Assembly (NCBI RefSeq): GCF_002776525.5
Contig: NC_045436.1
Coordinates: 103,872,353-103,936,352, forward strand
Length of the DNA: 64,000 bases
Origin: Piliocolobus tephrosceles
Taxonomy: Eukaryota > Chordata > Mammalia > Primates > Cercopithecidae
Direction: 5' to 3'
Numbering within the stretch: position 1 is the stretch's first letter; every line of letters starts with the position of its first letter. The notes beneath the pieces were generated by a model, which made no database searches, was not told the origin of the DNA, and worked only from the letters and a program-made list of their open reading frames with translations. Positions 36,801 to 48,450 of the stretch are shown here, piece by piece. Made by a program: the position numbers and the translations under genes.

Positions 36801-37535
36801 TTTCTTTCAGCTCTGCTGTGATTTTAGTTACTTATTTTCTTCTGCTAGCTTTGGGATTTTGTTCTTATGTGTGGTGTTAGATCATTAATTTAAGATCTTT
36901 CTAACTTTTTAAAAAAGGCATTTAGCAATATAAATTTTCCTTCCAACACTCCTTTTGCTGCATCATAGAGATTTTGGTATGTTGTGTCTCTTTTTTCATT
37001 TATTTCAAAGATTTTTTATTTCTGCCTTAATTTCATTGTTTACTCAAAAGTCATTCAGGAGCAAGTTGTTTAATTTCCATGTACTTGTATTGATTTGAGA
37101 GATCTTCTTTGCATTGATTTCTATTTTTGTTCTACTGTGGTCCAAGCATATGATTGGTATGATTTCAATTTTTGAACTTATTGAAATTACTTTGTGGCCA
37201 AGCATATGGGTTGATCTTAGAGTATGTTCCCTGTGCAGATAAGAATGTGTATTCTGTGGTTGATGGCGTATTCTGTATATGTCTATTAGTTCCAATATGT
37301 TGAATTTAAGTTCAGAATTTGTCAGTTTTCTTTCTCAATAATCTGTCTCACACTGTCAATGGGGTGTTGAAGACTCCCATTATTATTTTCTAGTCTGGTT
37401 GTCTAAGTTTGTTTGTAGGTCTAGAAGTACTTGTTTTATGAATCTGAGTACTACAATGTTGGGTGCATGTATATTTAGGATAGTTAAATCTTCTTGTTGA
37501 ATTAAACTATTTATCATGTAATAGTCTTTTTAACC
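33880..37535 (-). mobile_element. L1PB/L1MA-type L1, 3.6 kb
   Basis: Minus-strand L1 from mid 3' UTR (CCAGGTAGGGGGCATAGCAT) through ORF2 into the endonuclease region (GTTCCAATATGTTGAATTTA, GTGTTGAAGACTCCCATTAT). ORF2 fragments appear at 35204-35401 and 35632-35901 (QGYLLSPLLFNVVLEVLARA). The catalytic FADD is destroyed (ITDG at about 35740). There is no poly-T at the 3' border. TAAATCTCAT occurs at 33870-33879 and 37536-37545 and may be a target-site duplication. A (TA)n run is at about 35539-35562. Confidence 0.85.
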
Positions 37536-37545
37536 TAAATCTCAT

Positions 37546-39114
37546 AGTCTTTTGCTATAAGGGATTCAATAGCATCTGGAAAATATTTTTGAACACACCT
37601 GGGGTTTGCTAACACTTGACTCTCTGGGATTATGGCTAATAGAACGGTAGCTGGATGCAAGAAAACTGGATGGTGTCTGCTTTGTCCTAAATGGATTATA
37701 TGCATGAGAGATGGAAGATGAGATGATGCAAGCTTAGGGCAGGCAGAGTCCGGCATACAACGTAAGGTCACAAAAAATATCTTTCATGTATAACTTGGCA
37801 TGTTCCTAAGCAGCAAGTACTGAGGTCTGAGTGGAACATTTCTAACAGGTATTCTCTCACTGTTATAGCAATTTTCACACCTTTCCCAGTCCCATATAAA
37901 CATCACTTTAGAGCACTTGCATTCAATGTGATTTAATGGGAGAAGCAACTTATTCAAAACCAGTCTCCAACTGCAGAATAGTCCATTTACTTTGGAAGGA
38001 TGAACAGTTAAGTGTTTCAGAGGAATTTTCTTGCTCAGGCTTGTTAGAGAATCTAATCATATGTATGACTTATAAACTCAATTTCCTAAGGCTGGAATGG
38101 CACTGAGACTCCCCTGAGGTTTTGTTCATTTGTTTGTTTTCACTGAAATCCATTGTGTGGTTCATGAGTGCCTGAAGTGAGTGAGAAGTCCCCACATTAT
38201 TTGCAATTTGGATAACTGTGTCTGTCCACTAGATATTATAGCTTGAGGCAGGTAGGAACAGCAATCCATTGCTCAAAGACTTCTAGATTCACAAGGGATT
38301 TAGCTCTCCCAGCTTTTCCATGATCTCTGGGAGGTCAAACACAATCATTCTGGACTTGATTACAGATGTATCACATCAGAAATATGTATGTCAACAGTCC
38401 ATTGCTCATTTTTATGGGTTTTCAGTTTCCATTGATGCACCTAGTCTGATGCTTACTCATATATTGCTAACTCATATTTTTTCCAAATAGTTTTACACTG
38501 AGCCTTTTATTCAACTCTGTGCTAAATATGACGCATAGCACTTAATGACACAGCAAAAAGTCTGAAAGCATATTGCCTTAGGTTCACATGTCTTGCCACC
38601 TTTCAGCCCTACATAGCCATTGCTTTATAGCACTTTCATACTATGTAATTTAATAACAGAAGTAACTTAATCAAACTCAGTCTCCAACTGCAGAATAGTC
38701 AATTTGCTTATGATAAATGAACAATTAATACCTTTAAAGATGCTTACTTGTCCAGCCTTGTTAGAAGATCTAACTATGACATGCCTTATAAATTCAAGTT
38801 TACTACTTTGAATTGTAAGTTTTTCTCACTTTCACAATATATGTGATATATTTTTTAAGACTTTGAAAGAAAACATTTCAAGAAAGCTAGGAATAAAATA
38901 TAATTCATAATTTAAAAGATATTTCTTTAGGTTTGTATTTTATTATTTTTATAATCTAATACATATATATAACGAAATATAATAACACAAAAATCTAGTC
39001 TTTTCACCCAAATCCTTTTCTCTGAGTCTCATTCTTTAGAAGTTATGTTGGTTTTTACATCTTCTGTGGATATCACCATAATTCTAAAGGATATGTTTAT
39101 AACTAAATTCCTTG
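37546..39114. other. Unassigned sequence containing a diverged direct repeat
   Basis: No gene recognised. Two related blocks, 37878-38085 and 38597-38800, are described separately. A 78-codon minus-strand frame at 37535-37771 has no known motif. Confidence 0.4.
37878..38800 (+). repeat. Diverged direct repeat, about 205 bp, 719 bp apart
   Basis: Block 1 (37878-38085) and block 2 (38597-38800) align over their full length with scattered substitutions and small indels. They share a 23-base identical core at 37961-37983 and 38678-38700 (TCTCCAACTGCAGAATAG). They may be an old local duplication or two copies of an unlisted repeat. Confidence 0.8.
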
Positions 39115-39600
39115 GTGTATTGAGCAGGCTTCCCCAGAGAAAGAGCCAATCCGCTGTATATATGAAGAGATTTATTGCAGGGAACTGGCTCATACAATTA
39201 TGAAGGCGGACAAGTCCCAAGATGTGCAGGGTTGGCAAGCTGGGGCTCCACACGTGCTGATGGTGTAGTTCCAGTCTAAGGCCAGTAGCCTTGAAACTCA
39301 GTACTATCCAGTGTTTCAGTGAGTCCAAAGCAGAAAAAAAAAATAATGTCCCAATCAAAAGCAATGAGGTAGAACGAATTCTCTTTTACTCAGAGGAGTG
39401 TCAACCTTTTTGTTCTATTTAGACTTTTAATTGATTGGATAATGCCTAGATACATTAGGCAGAGCAACCTGTTTTCCTCAGCCTACATAATGTCATCCAG
39501 TGACACCCTCACAGAAACACCGAGAATAATGTTTGACCAAGTATTTGGACATCTCATGGCCTAGTCAAGTCAACACAAAAAATTAACCATCGCACTTAGT
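39115..39600 (-). mobile_element. MaLR/ERVL-class LTR
   Basis: The reversed LTR begins near GCTTCCCCAGAGAAAGAGCC and contains GAGATTTATTGCAGGGAACT, CAAGTCCCAAGATGTGCAGG, TTGATTGGATAATGCC and AATAATGTTTGACCAAGTAT. It ends AAAATTAACCATCGCA. The sequence order matches a remembered MaLR-type LTR. Confidence 0.6.
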
Positions 39601-40328
39601 TTATTGACTTTACCCATTTACTTTTTTTATGTACCAGTAATGATAACTATTGACCCTACTAAGAAAGAATCAATTCCCATATATAGCTCCCATGTTCCTC
39701 CCTTTCCTCTCACTACTTAGGTATATTGATTACATTTTTAACTTTTAGTTCTTCAAGTAATTAACCCTATAAAGTTGTATACTTCAATTTTTTCTTGCTC
39801 TTTCAACTTTAGCTACTTTTTGTTAACATCCTACTATGCACCACTACAATAATCCTTTATCTGTACCTTCTGACACATCAGCTATATCATTAATTACATG
39901 GTCAAGGTTTACAACATTTACATCTTATTCTGGAAGTATAATCAAAATTTCCATGCTTCACTTGTAAAATTTGAAACCAAGAAACAGCATTTACATCATT
40001 ATAATATATAATTACTCTTAATTATAAAACTAATCAATTGGATAGACCTATAGAAAAGATAACATTCACTAAGCCCCTACTGCTATTAGGACATTATATG
40101 CATCAAGATCAAATGGATTCTTTTTCTTTTTACTTCTTGAAGTGCCCAAATCATCCACAATTTTTATTTGTTACATATTTTGGCCATGACTTTCTTATGT
40201 ATTTGTTTCTTTAAATAGAATTTCTATTTACTCTTCATTTGTAAGAAAGTCACTATATTATTAAGAACTTCCAGTTTTTTAATCACATTATCTATTGGGC
40301 ATATTATAGTCTAGTTTCTGAAAGGTGG
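39601..40328. other. Unassigned AT-rich sequence
   Basis: No gene or clear repeat. Confidence 0.4.
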
Positions 40329-40653
40329 TTTTGTTTGTTTGTTTGTTTGTTTGTTTGTTTGTTTGTTTTGGAGACTGGGTCTCATTCTGGTAGCTCAGGC
40401 TGGAGTGGAGTGTTGCCATCTTGACTCACTGCAGCTTCTAGTTCCCAGGCTCAAGCCATCCTCCCACCTCAGCCTCCTGAGTAGATGAGACTACAGGTGC
40501 ATGCCACCATGCCCAGCTAATTTTCTGTATTTTTAGTAGAGATGGAGTTTTGCTATGTTACCTAGGCTGGTATCAAACTCCTGGACTCAACCAATCTGCC
40601 CTCCTTGGCCTCATAGAGTGCTGGGATTACAGGCATGAGCCCCTATGCACAGC
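40329..40653 (-). mobile_element. AluJ with (GTTT)n tail
   Basis: An old reversed Alu (GGAGACTGGGTCTCATTCTG, TGCTGGGATTACAGGCATGA) whose tail is a (GTTT)n repeat at about 40330-40368. CTGAAAGGT at about 40318 and TTGAAAGGT at about 40654 are likely remains of the target-site duplication. Confidence 0.88.
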
Positions 40654-40659
40654 CTTGAA

Positions 40660-41530
40660 AGGTATTCTTAAAGGAAGCTTCTGATTTCCTGTTCTAAATT
40701 GGACTGAATGTACTCTAAATTTGCCTATACATCTGTCATCCTGAGATTTCTTTTTATTATACTCGAGTAATTCCTTTGTTTCCTGGTACTACCTACATAC
40801 TCTTCCCTTTTCTTAGAATTCTTTTTTTTTTTTCTCCCGCTCCTAGAATAACACTGAATTTCTTCCTGCCCATACCTGAGGAAAAGTTAAAAGTAGAAAG
40901 AATTTCTGAATTTGTTACATCATGGAACATTTTTATGATCCTCTTATCTTTGATTTTTGGCTCTGTATTGAATTTTAGATGCAAAAATCAATCCTTCAGA
41001 ACTTTCTGCATATTATATCATTGATAAAAAAGATCTGATGTTAATCTGGTTATTATTTTTAGTACATACTTGCTTTTATGCCTGGAAGTTTTAATTTTTA
41101 TTTATCCTTCTTGTTGAGACATGTCACAGAAATGTAGCTGTGTTTTTAAAATGTATTCAATCTTATTGACCACAGTAGACATTTTCAATCTGAAAAGATG
41201 TGTCTTTCCTCAAATTTAACAAATATTCTTGTATTTCTTATTTCTTCTCTTCTACTGTTTCCTCTTTTTAGATTCATGTTAAACTTCCCAGATTAATACT
41301 TATTGTCTCTGGAACCTGTCATTATATTTTCTATCTTTTCGTTATCTCCTGAAAAATATCTTGATTGTATTTTCGAAAATTTCTATTGATTTTTTCATAG
41401 TCATATTTTTTGTTAGTCTCTAATCCTTTTTTATAAAATTGTTTTGGCTTTATGGATATGTCATCATCACAAATATCTCTAAAGATATAAATTATAATTC
41501 AAGAAGTAGCTTTGTCTTTGGTTGGTTGGT
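40660..41530. other. Unassigned sequence
   Basis: AT-rich; no gene recognised. An 82-codon plus-strand frame at 40776-41024 has no known domain. Confidence 0.4.
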
Positions 41531-41671
41531 TTTCAACTCCCTGCATTATTTGTGCTTCTTCCTGGTTTCAGCTTTCTCCTTTTCTTTATCTTGGTCATTT
41601 CCCTTTGTGTTGTATTTCTTAAATATCCAGCAATACCTAGGTATGGTTAATATTTTAAAATAAAACACCAT

Positions 41672-42363
41672 TGATATGTTTTGGCTCTGTCCCCACACAA
41701 ATGTCATCTCAAATTGTAATCTCCATGTATTGAGGGAGGGACCTGGTGGGAGGTGATTGGATCATGGGGGGTGGTTTCCCCCATGCTGTTCTCATGATAG
41801 TGAGTTCTCATTGAGAGCTGATGGTTTTAAAGCATGGCATTTCCCCCTTGCTCACTCTCTCTCTCCTGCTGCCAAGTAAGACATGCCTTGCTTTCCCTTC
41901 ACCTTCTACCATGATTATAAGCTTCTTGAGGCCTCTTCAGCCATGCAGAACTGTGAGCTAATTAAATTTTTTTTTTTTTTTTTTTTGGAGGGGTCGGGGG
42001 AGAGATGAAGTCTCACTCTGTCTCCCAGGCTGGAGTGCAGTGGTGTGATCTCAGCTCACTGCAACCTCCATCTCCTGGGTTCAAGCAATTCTCCTGCCTC
42101 AGCCTCCTGAGTAGCTGGGACTACAGGCGCCCACCACCACGCCTGGCTAATTTTTGTATTTTTAGTAGAGACAGGGTTTCACCATATTGACCAGGCTGGT
42201 CTCGAACTACTGGTCTCAAACTCCTGACCTTGTGATCCACCCTCCTCGCCTCCCAAAGTGCTGGGATTACAGGTGTGAGCCACCGTGCTCTGCCTAGACG
42301 TTTTCTTTATAAATTACCCAGTCTCAGGTAGTTTTTGTAGTAGTGTGAAAACAGACTAATACA
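41672..42363 (+). mobile_element. MaLR (THE1/MST-type) solo LTR, split by an Alu
   Basis: The LTR starts TGATATGTTTTGGCTCTGTC, contains GGAGGGACCTGGTGGGAGGT, CTGCTGCCAAGTAAGACATG and TATAAATTACCCAGTCTCAG, and ends ACAGACTAATACA. The 5-bp duplication ACCAT lies at 41667-41671 and 42364-42368. The Alu at 41967-42294 interrupts it. A partial second copy with the same flank is at 45291-45554. Confidence 0.9.
41967..42294 (-). mobile_element. AluS inside the MaLR LTR
   Basis: Poly-T (41967-41986), then a complete reversed Alu (GTCTCACTCTGTCTCCCAGG to GTGAGCCACCGTGCTCTGCC). Its sequence is AluS-like. It is younger than the LTR it interrupts. Confidence 0.92.
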
Positions 42364-42369
42364 ACCATA

Positions 42370-42960
42370 TTGATTAATATATGTAGATAACATAGGTTTC
42401 TTCTGCTTTCCTGCAAATTTATTTTCCCAAACATCACTCTCACCTAATGAAAGTTAACTGCACTCACTACTTTGTAAGCTGACGTGTCATCTAGAGAATT
42501 CATACTAGGTTCTAAGATTTGGGAGCAGACATATTGACTAGGATTCCCCCAAAAGGTGAAAATAGAAAATATTTTACTCTTGTGACAGCAATTTTAACAC
42601 TTAGAGCTATGGCTGTACCCAGCAGATCACTCAATCTCTTTGGAAAGCAGTCTTTTTTTATATAATCTCTGTCTTTTCCTCTCAACCTCATACTATGTTA
42701 AACTAAAATATATGATATAATGGAACACTTTGGTTTAAAAGCCTTCTATTCACTTAAATATTTACATTAATATTTAATTAATTAAATTCCAAATATGCCT
42801 ATTCTTTCTCTTTTACAGGTTCCCGTTTCCTTGGGTATATACACAGGGCCCACAGATTTAAACTGGTACATGCACATGCAAGTACAAAAAGGACTTTATT
42901 TATAAATTCAAAGAAACATGACCTAGTTTCCTACTAATTTATATCTGTCAATAACACAAA

Positions 42961-42962
<2 letters not shown>
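42370..42962. other. Unassigned sequence
   Basis: No gene or repeat recognised. Confidence 0.4.
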
Positions 42963-42994
<32 letters not shown>

Positions 42995-43288
42995 AGATAG
43001 AATCTCGCTTTGTCACCCAGGCTGGAATGCAATGGCATGATCACGGCTCACTGCAACTGCAACCGCAAACTCTGCCCACTGGGTTCAAGCAATTCTCCTT
43101 CCTCAGTCTCCCAAGTAGCTAGGAACACAGGCACCCCCCACCATGCCTGGCTAATTTTTTGTATTTTTAGTAGAGACGGCGTTTCACCATATTGGCCAGG
43201 GTAGTCTCAAACTCCTGCCCTCAGGTGATCCACGTGCCTTGGCCTCCTAAAGTGCTGGGATTACAGGTATGAGCCACTGCTTCTGGCC
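42963..43288 (-). mobile_element. AluS
   Basis: A long poly-T (42963-42993) followed by a reversed Alu dimer with TGCTGGGATTACAGGTATGA near its end. Confidence 0.92.
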
Positions 43289-43380
43289 AAAAATGTAATT
43301 CTTAACTTGTATGTTATGCAACTATTGAAAATACTTACAAACCCTAAGTCCTCAAAAATCTTTAGAAAGGTAAAGATTTC

Positions 43381-43396
43381 ACACACACACACACAT
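43381..43396. repeat. (CA)n microsatellite
   Basis: Eight CA units. Confidence 0.9.
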
Positions 43397-43548
43397 AGAA
43401 AGTAAAAGATCTTTAGAAAAAAAAAAAATACAAAACCAAATTAAGAGAAAAACCTATGCACACTAGCCCATAATTTTGTTTTAAGCTGAAAGCAGTATCA
43501 AAAAATTTCTTCCTTGCTGGTATGAAAACAGTAAGTCACTTTACTAGT

Positions 43549-43869
43549 TTTTATTGTTGTTGGTATAGATAGCATGATTGAGATGGAAAACTAGGTAAAA
43601 TCAGCATAAACTTCAAGCATGTTTATTCTGAAAACTGATAAATTGACAATGTCAGCCCCTTCAGAGAAGTACTCAGTGCTACCAAAATGAGCACATACAG
43701 CTTGACTAGAGGAGCAGCAAGGACAAGTAATGTCTGCATTAGGCACGGGTCTGCAGGAGGATTCCTTTGAAGAGGACTTTAAGTGGCCTGATGTTTTCCT
43801 TATGTAATGTCTTACAGCCCCAGTGAACTTTCCAGGGCACCTTGTCACTGCCTGCCTCAGTCTGAGCAT
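43549..43869 (-). other. Unrecognised 92-codon frame with nearby AATAAA
   Basis: A minus-strand frame from 43869 to a stop at 43591 has a fairly mixed, cysteine-containing composition (CPCCSSSQAVC), less AT-driven than its neighbours. A polyadenylation signal AATAAA follows on the same strand (plus-strand TTTATT at 43549-43554), about 36 bases past the stop. I recognise no protein. An old LTR fragment is an equally good reading. Confidence 0.2.
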
Positions 43870-44099
43870 GTAAGGTATAGAAATGAATTGACCATTCCAG
43901 GCACAGATTTTTTTCTATCCGGTGCTTGAAAGATGAGGCACAGAGAAATCCCTCTCAGCTCTGAAAGTCTGTGTATCTATATTGAAAAGCTCTGGCTCAA
44001 AACCGACTATTTAACTGGGAAAAAAGCAAAGGAAAGAATAGCAACATATTACACAATTCCATATTGTATATAGTGAACATTTTCAAATCCAAGCCATAA

Positions 44100-45290
44100 T
44101 CCTAATCAATTCTACTCATTCTTTAGACATTTATTTAACACCTATTATTTGCAAAGCACTAGGGAAGGCATGGAGGGTGTGAAGGTGATTAATACACTGT
44201 TCCTATCCTCAAAAAGTTTATAATAAATAGAAGTTATAAAATAAAAGTCATTCCTACCCATAAATAGGGACTGCATGTGGTGAATATCAGGTACATGAAA
44301 AAGGCTATGCATCAAGATTTGTTATTATCAAAGTTTGGTGTAGATTTCCTGGGTGGGTGGGAATAAAGGGAGTGAATGAGACCTAGAGACAGAAAAAGGC
44401 TAGTCCTAATGAAGAGAAATTCATTAAAGCAGAGGAAAGGTAAGCTCTTGGGACAAAATTACATAGCTCAAAGGCAAGAAAAAGGCACTAACAGTATTAA
44501 AGATTCATCTATATGCTCAGCGTTAAGCACATTATTTTCTTAGATGGAAATTCTGTTATAAAGTCAAAAAAGTGCAATAGAAGGAACCATTACTATAGGT
44601 AATTAATTACCAACCCCATAGCTCAGTCAAAATAGGAGTAACAAGAACAAAGAAGAAATACAGCATCGTTTAAGGATTGAGAATGGAAAGCAACCTAACT
44701 AGTTGCTGAAAGAGTATTTGATACAAAAGTGAAATATTGTGTGAAACTGAACATGGAAAGAAAAATCTTTAGATAACAGGCTGACTGGATGCTATGTCTG
44801 GTATGGTAGGTGAGGCAAGAATGATGTCTTAGAAGTGTATAGCCTCTTTACTCTTAAACAAAAGAGGGTATCTATTTATTCAGTCTGCTAGATCTCAAGA
44901 TTAAGGCTCTAAATGCACTCCTCTTTTACCACCTAATTTTCTGGGAGAAGAGAGTATACTGATGACTTAGGGGACATTTGAAATAGCAAAGATAAGGATA
45001 GGCTAGGGCAAAGAGAAGGAATGCCTCTGGGAGTGTACAGAGAAGGGAAAATTTACTTCCAATTATTAGCATCACTGAATGCTGTAAGTTTAGGGGGCAT
45101 TTGAGCTGGACCTTAAAGCCTGAGTTGGATTTCACAAGCGGAAGGGGAAATGGTAACAGGTAAACATACAGCATATTTGAGGTGCAATGAGGAGTTTTAT
45201 TGACTCCAGCAGGGTCACTTTAAGAAAGTGGAAGGAGATGAAGTGATCATTTTATGGGGAACATTTTCTTCCTCTTCTGCTTTTTGAGAA
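44100..45290 (-). mobile_element. L2-like ancient LINE remnants
   Basis: CATTCTTTAGACATTTATTT, AACACCTATTATTTGCAAAG and CACTAGGGAAGGCATGGAG resemble the reversed L2 3' end. Later blocks such as GGGGCATTTGAGCTGGACCT are consistent with more L2 upstream sequence. Heavily decayed with gaps; related sequence resumes at 45726-45960. Confidence 0.45.
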
Positions 45291-45554
45291 CTCAGCTCCC
45301 TGTGTTACTTGTTCTTCTTCCTGGTTTCAGCTTTCTATTTTTCTTTATCTTGGTCATTTCCTTTTGTATTGTTTCTATTTCTTCAATATCTAGTGATACT
45401 TAGGTATTAGTTAATATTTTAAAATAAAACACCATTGATACGGTTTGGCTTTGTGTCCCCACCCAAATCTCATTTCAAATTGTAAACTCCATGTCTTAAG
45501 GGAGGGACCTGTTGGGAGGTGATTGGATCATGGGGGTGGTTCCCCCATGCCGTT
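45291..45554 (+). repeat. Duplicated segment: unique flank plus part of a MaLR LTR
   Basis: This stretch aligns with 41534-41790, including about 145 bp of non-repeat flank (CTTCTTCCTGGTTTCAGCTT, TTTCTTTATCTTGGTCATTT), the ACCAT duplication, and the first 119 bp of the LTR (45436-45554). The copies differ at roughly a tenth or more of positions. The match ends abruptly on both sides. Confidence 0.9.
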
Positions 45555-45559
45555 AATGT

Positions 45560-45725
45560 ATGCTAAGCATTTACATACATTAACTAATTTAATCTTCACA
45601 CAAGTATAAATAACTCGTATGATTGTGCTCATTTTGCAAAGTGCAAACTCAATCTCAGAGAGACTATGTAACTCACCCCAAGTTACCCATCTGGTAAGGA
45701 GTGAGTTCAGACACAAATCCAAGAA
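45560..45725 (-). mobile_element. MIR element
   Basis: AATTTAATCTTCACACAAGT, GTGCTCATTTTGCAAAGTGC, AATCTCAGAGAGACTATGTA and GAGTGAGTTCAGACACAAAT follow the reversed MIR core. Confidence 0.7.
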
Positions 45726-45967
45726 AAGAAACAAATTAAGGAAGAAAGTTTGAAACCTGTTGCAATCATCCAAGAAATACACCATTAGAGAAGGCCTGAA
45801 TTAATACTTTAGAGGTGCAAATGTGAAAGATTTGTCTGGGAGACTTAGCAAAGCAGAATGTGTAGAGCTTGGTGACTGATTAGATGAAGAAATTGAGATG
45901 GTAAGCAAAATAAAATAAAGGAGAATTAGTAGCTAACAAGATTGAGATTATCAAATCATACTGCGTG

Positions 45968-46000
45968 CATGCACACACATACACATACACACACACACCA
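45968..46000. repeat. (CA)n microsatellite
   Basis: Imperfect CA repeat containing TACA interruptions. Confidence 0.85.
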
Positions 46001-46949
46001 CAATTCTGCAAATAATCTATAGAGTGCCACCTAATAAGGAAAAAAAGGAATTTAGTCTCTACAAAAGAAGAATTTGTATTCCATGAATCAGCTTTATCAT
46101 GTACTGAATCATGTCTCTAAAAGTAAATACATATAATAAAAGCTCATTATACTCCTGGACTATAACATAGATGAAAGTTCTGCCTTCATCATTAACAATA
46201 TTGTAAACCAAATTCCCACCAACCTAAGCAGTATAATATATAATGACAAATAGGAAATGATTTCTATTTAAAGGTTAAGAGTTTCCTTTGTTTTTATTTG
46301 TGCCTGTTTTCATAAAACGGGATGTAAATAAAATGAAGTATTATAGCATAGCTATAATCTTACCAATGTTGTCTAATAGGCAGGGGTATAAAAGGAAGAT
46401 GGCAGCTATTATCTTATTGCCATGCCAATCCAATACCATTGATACCTGGGTGCTGGAAAATTTAGAGAGCTAGTAGATATACGTAAATATTTGTGAGATG
46501 AGCAAACAAATTAGCAATTAGCAATTTAAGAATTTTGACCACCTGGTCGTTGCCATAATGCCTGAGTATAGCAGACATTATGGCAATTAACTGAAGCTCG
46601 ATACTAAGAACACAATAAGGGATGAGTGAAGGAAAGGAAAAGCCTGGTTAAAGGGAAGATTATGCTTATCTATATGGATATCTGTGTTTAATAAGAAGAA
46701 CAACAGCTACCAGATATCATGATTTGCTGGATAGTGGAAAGTCACAGGACTCAACTAGCTTTCCTAATGGCCTGCTAACAAAGAATGACACTAATGAATA
46801 TCTTTCTTAAAGGTTTTTTGTTTGTTTCAGGTTTAATTAGAAACTCATTTAAACAAATAGCGCAAAGATGGCAATTAATACATCATGCTAAAAACTCTGG
46901 AAGAAATAATTGAGGCACTGTGATTGGGTATAGAAACACTTCAGATACA
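46001..46949. other. Unassigned sequence with a small hairpin
   Basis: No gene recognised. An 11-bp perfect inverted repeat (TTGCCATAATG at 46550-46560 and its complement at 46576-46586) has a 15-base loop. Confidence 0.4.
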
Positions 46950-47165
46950 GTAGTATAGGAATATTTCTCTGAGGAGATGTCTTCTGATCTAAGATCTAAG
47001 AACAATAAGATGGAGGTTACCATGCGACAAGAGGAAGGAAAGCATCTCAAGCAGAAGGAAACACAAGAAACACAGGTTTCACAGTAGGAGGAACAAAAGA
47101 AGATCTGAACACAGTAATCAGGAAGCTAACAATGGAAAGATAGCTCTAGAATATATCATGGAGGG
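46950..47165 (-). mobile_element. Possible L2-like remnant
   Basis: CTGATCTAAGATCTAAGAAC and CATCTCAAGCAGAAGGAAAC resemble a decayed L2-type block read in reverse. This is weak. Confidence 0.3.
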
Positions 47166-48450
47166 CCTGCCTGGCCAATAATTACTTGTTTTGCCTTCTG
47201 CTCGGCTTGAACCTTAATGTGTAGCCATGCCTTTAGGCTCTAATATTCCCCAAGTGTTTTTGCTTGCTTTCAATCTCTAACTATTGACCCCAGTGCATCT
47301 TCTCAGGCTCCCAATCTTACTAGGTCTCCCATTGTGACTCAGTATTTCAGGCCCTGCGCTGAACTATTTATGGCCAACTCAACATTACCACCACTCTTTT
47401 CTAAAATTTTCTCTGCATTTCACAAGGAAAGCTAGAAACCACATTTCGCAGAACACCCTTCCCTCCATGTTCCCCATTAGATCTGTCATTCACTGAGACT
47501 TAAGAAAGGACAAGCCATTCTTCTCCAGGGGCTGGTTCAGTCAGGTTCAAGCAGGTCCCTGGTAAGATCTTGAGAAGTACTCACTTCCATGCTTCACACT
47601 AAGATTGTCAGTGGCAGCTTCCCCAGACTTTGCTCCTCCAGCTCTTCCAACAACTGTATCAACCTCAAGTTCTTTATCCTAAAACTAACACATATAAAAC
47701 CTTTCAAACATGGGCTAGGGAGAATAGCTTTTGCATTTAATATCAGGAAAACAAAGCCTCAAAAGACAGGATCTGGAATTGATTCTGTAAACTAATTAGA
47801 TTAAAAGACAGAAATAATCGCATTGCCAGTGAAAAAAAAACAGCTCATGGCATGCATGTTTAAAATATGAAGTCTTACTGCCTGGGATCTAGTGCATTAA
47901 AATGTCAGAGTTTGGGGAACACAGATATATTGATCTGGGTACACTGAATAAAAAATCTGGATTCAATGTGTTAATTCAATTGGCTAAAAAGTGTTTTCTC
48001 ACAGGTCACTTAGTTCATCTGAACACAGACTCAACACTGGTCTACATTAAATGAAACTAAGATGTGAGAACTTCATTGCATAGTGTAAGGGAAGGAATTC
48101 AATAGCTTAAAGGATGTTGGAAGGAGTTATTACCTATGACATCACCATCCCCTAAATATGTCACAGTGGGGATCCAAAGGATATTTCCCTAAGGCATTTA
48201 CAGACAGAATTAATCCATCCCTTTCTTCTCCCACTTTACTCCGTTGACCACTATGACACTGTATTCTCCTGATTATTCTTCCTAGTATTCCTTGTTTCTC
48301 TTTCTCTACTCTGCCATAGTATTGGAGTTTTCAAGGGCCTATTTTTGGTTCTCTTTTGTTTTCATTCTATAACCTTTCTCTGGATATTATCCATATCCAG
48401 AAATCACATGTTATTGACTTCTAAGCAATATCTCCACCTCATATCTATCT
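47166..48450. other. Unassigned sequence
   Basis: About 1.3 kb. No gene or clear repeat. A 68-codon frame at 47589-47795 has no known motif. Confidence 0.4.

Noticed and set aside
39029..39364. 111-codon minus-strand frame
   Set aside because: It runs through an LTR-class repeat with no retroviral or host motif.
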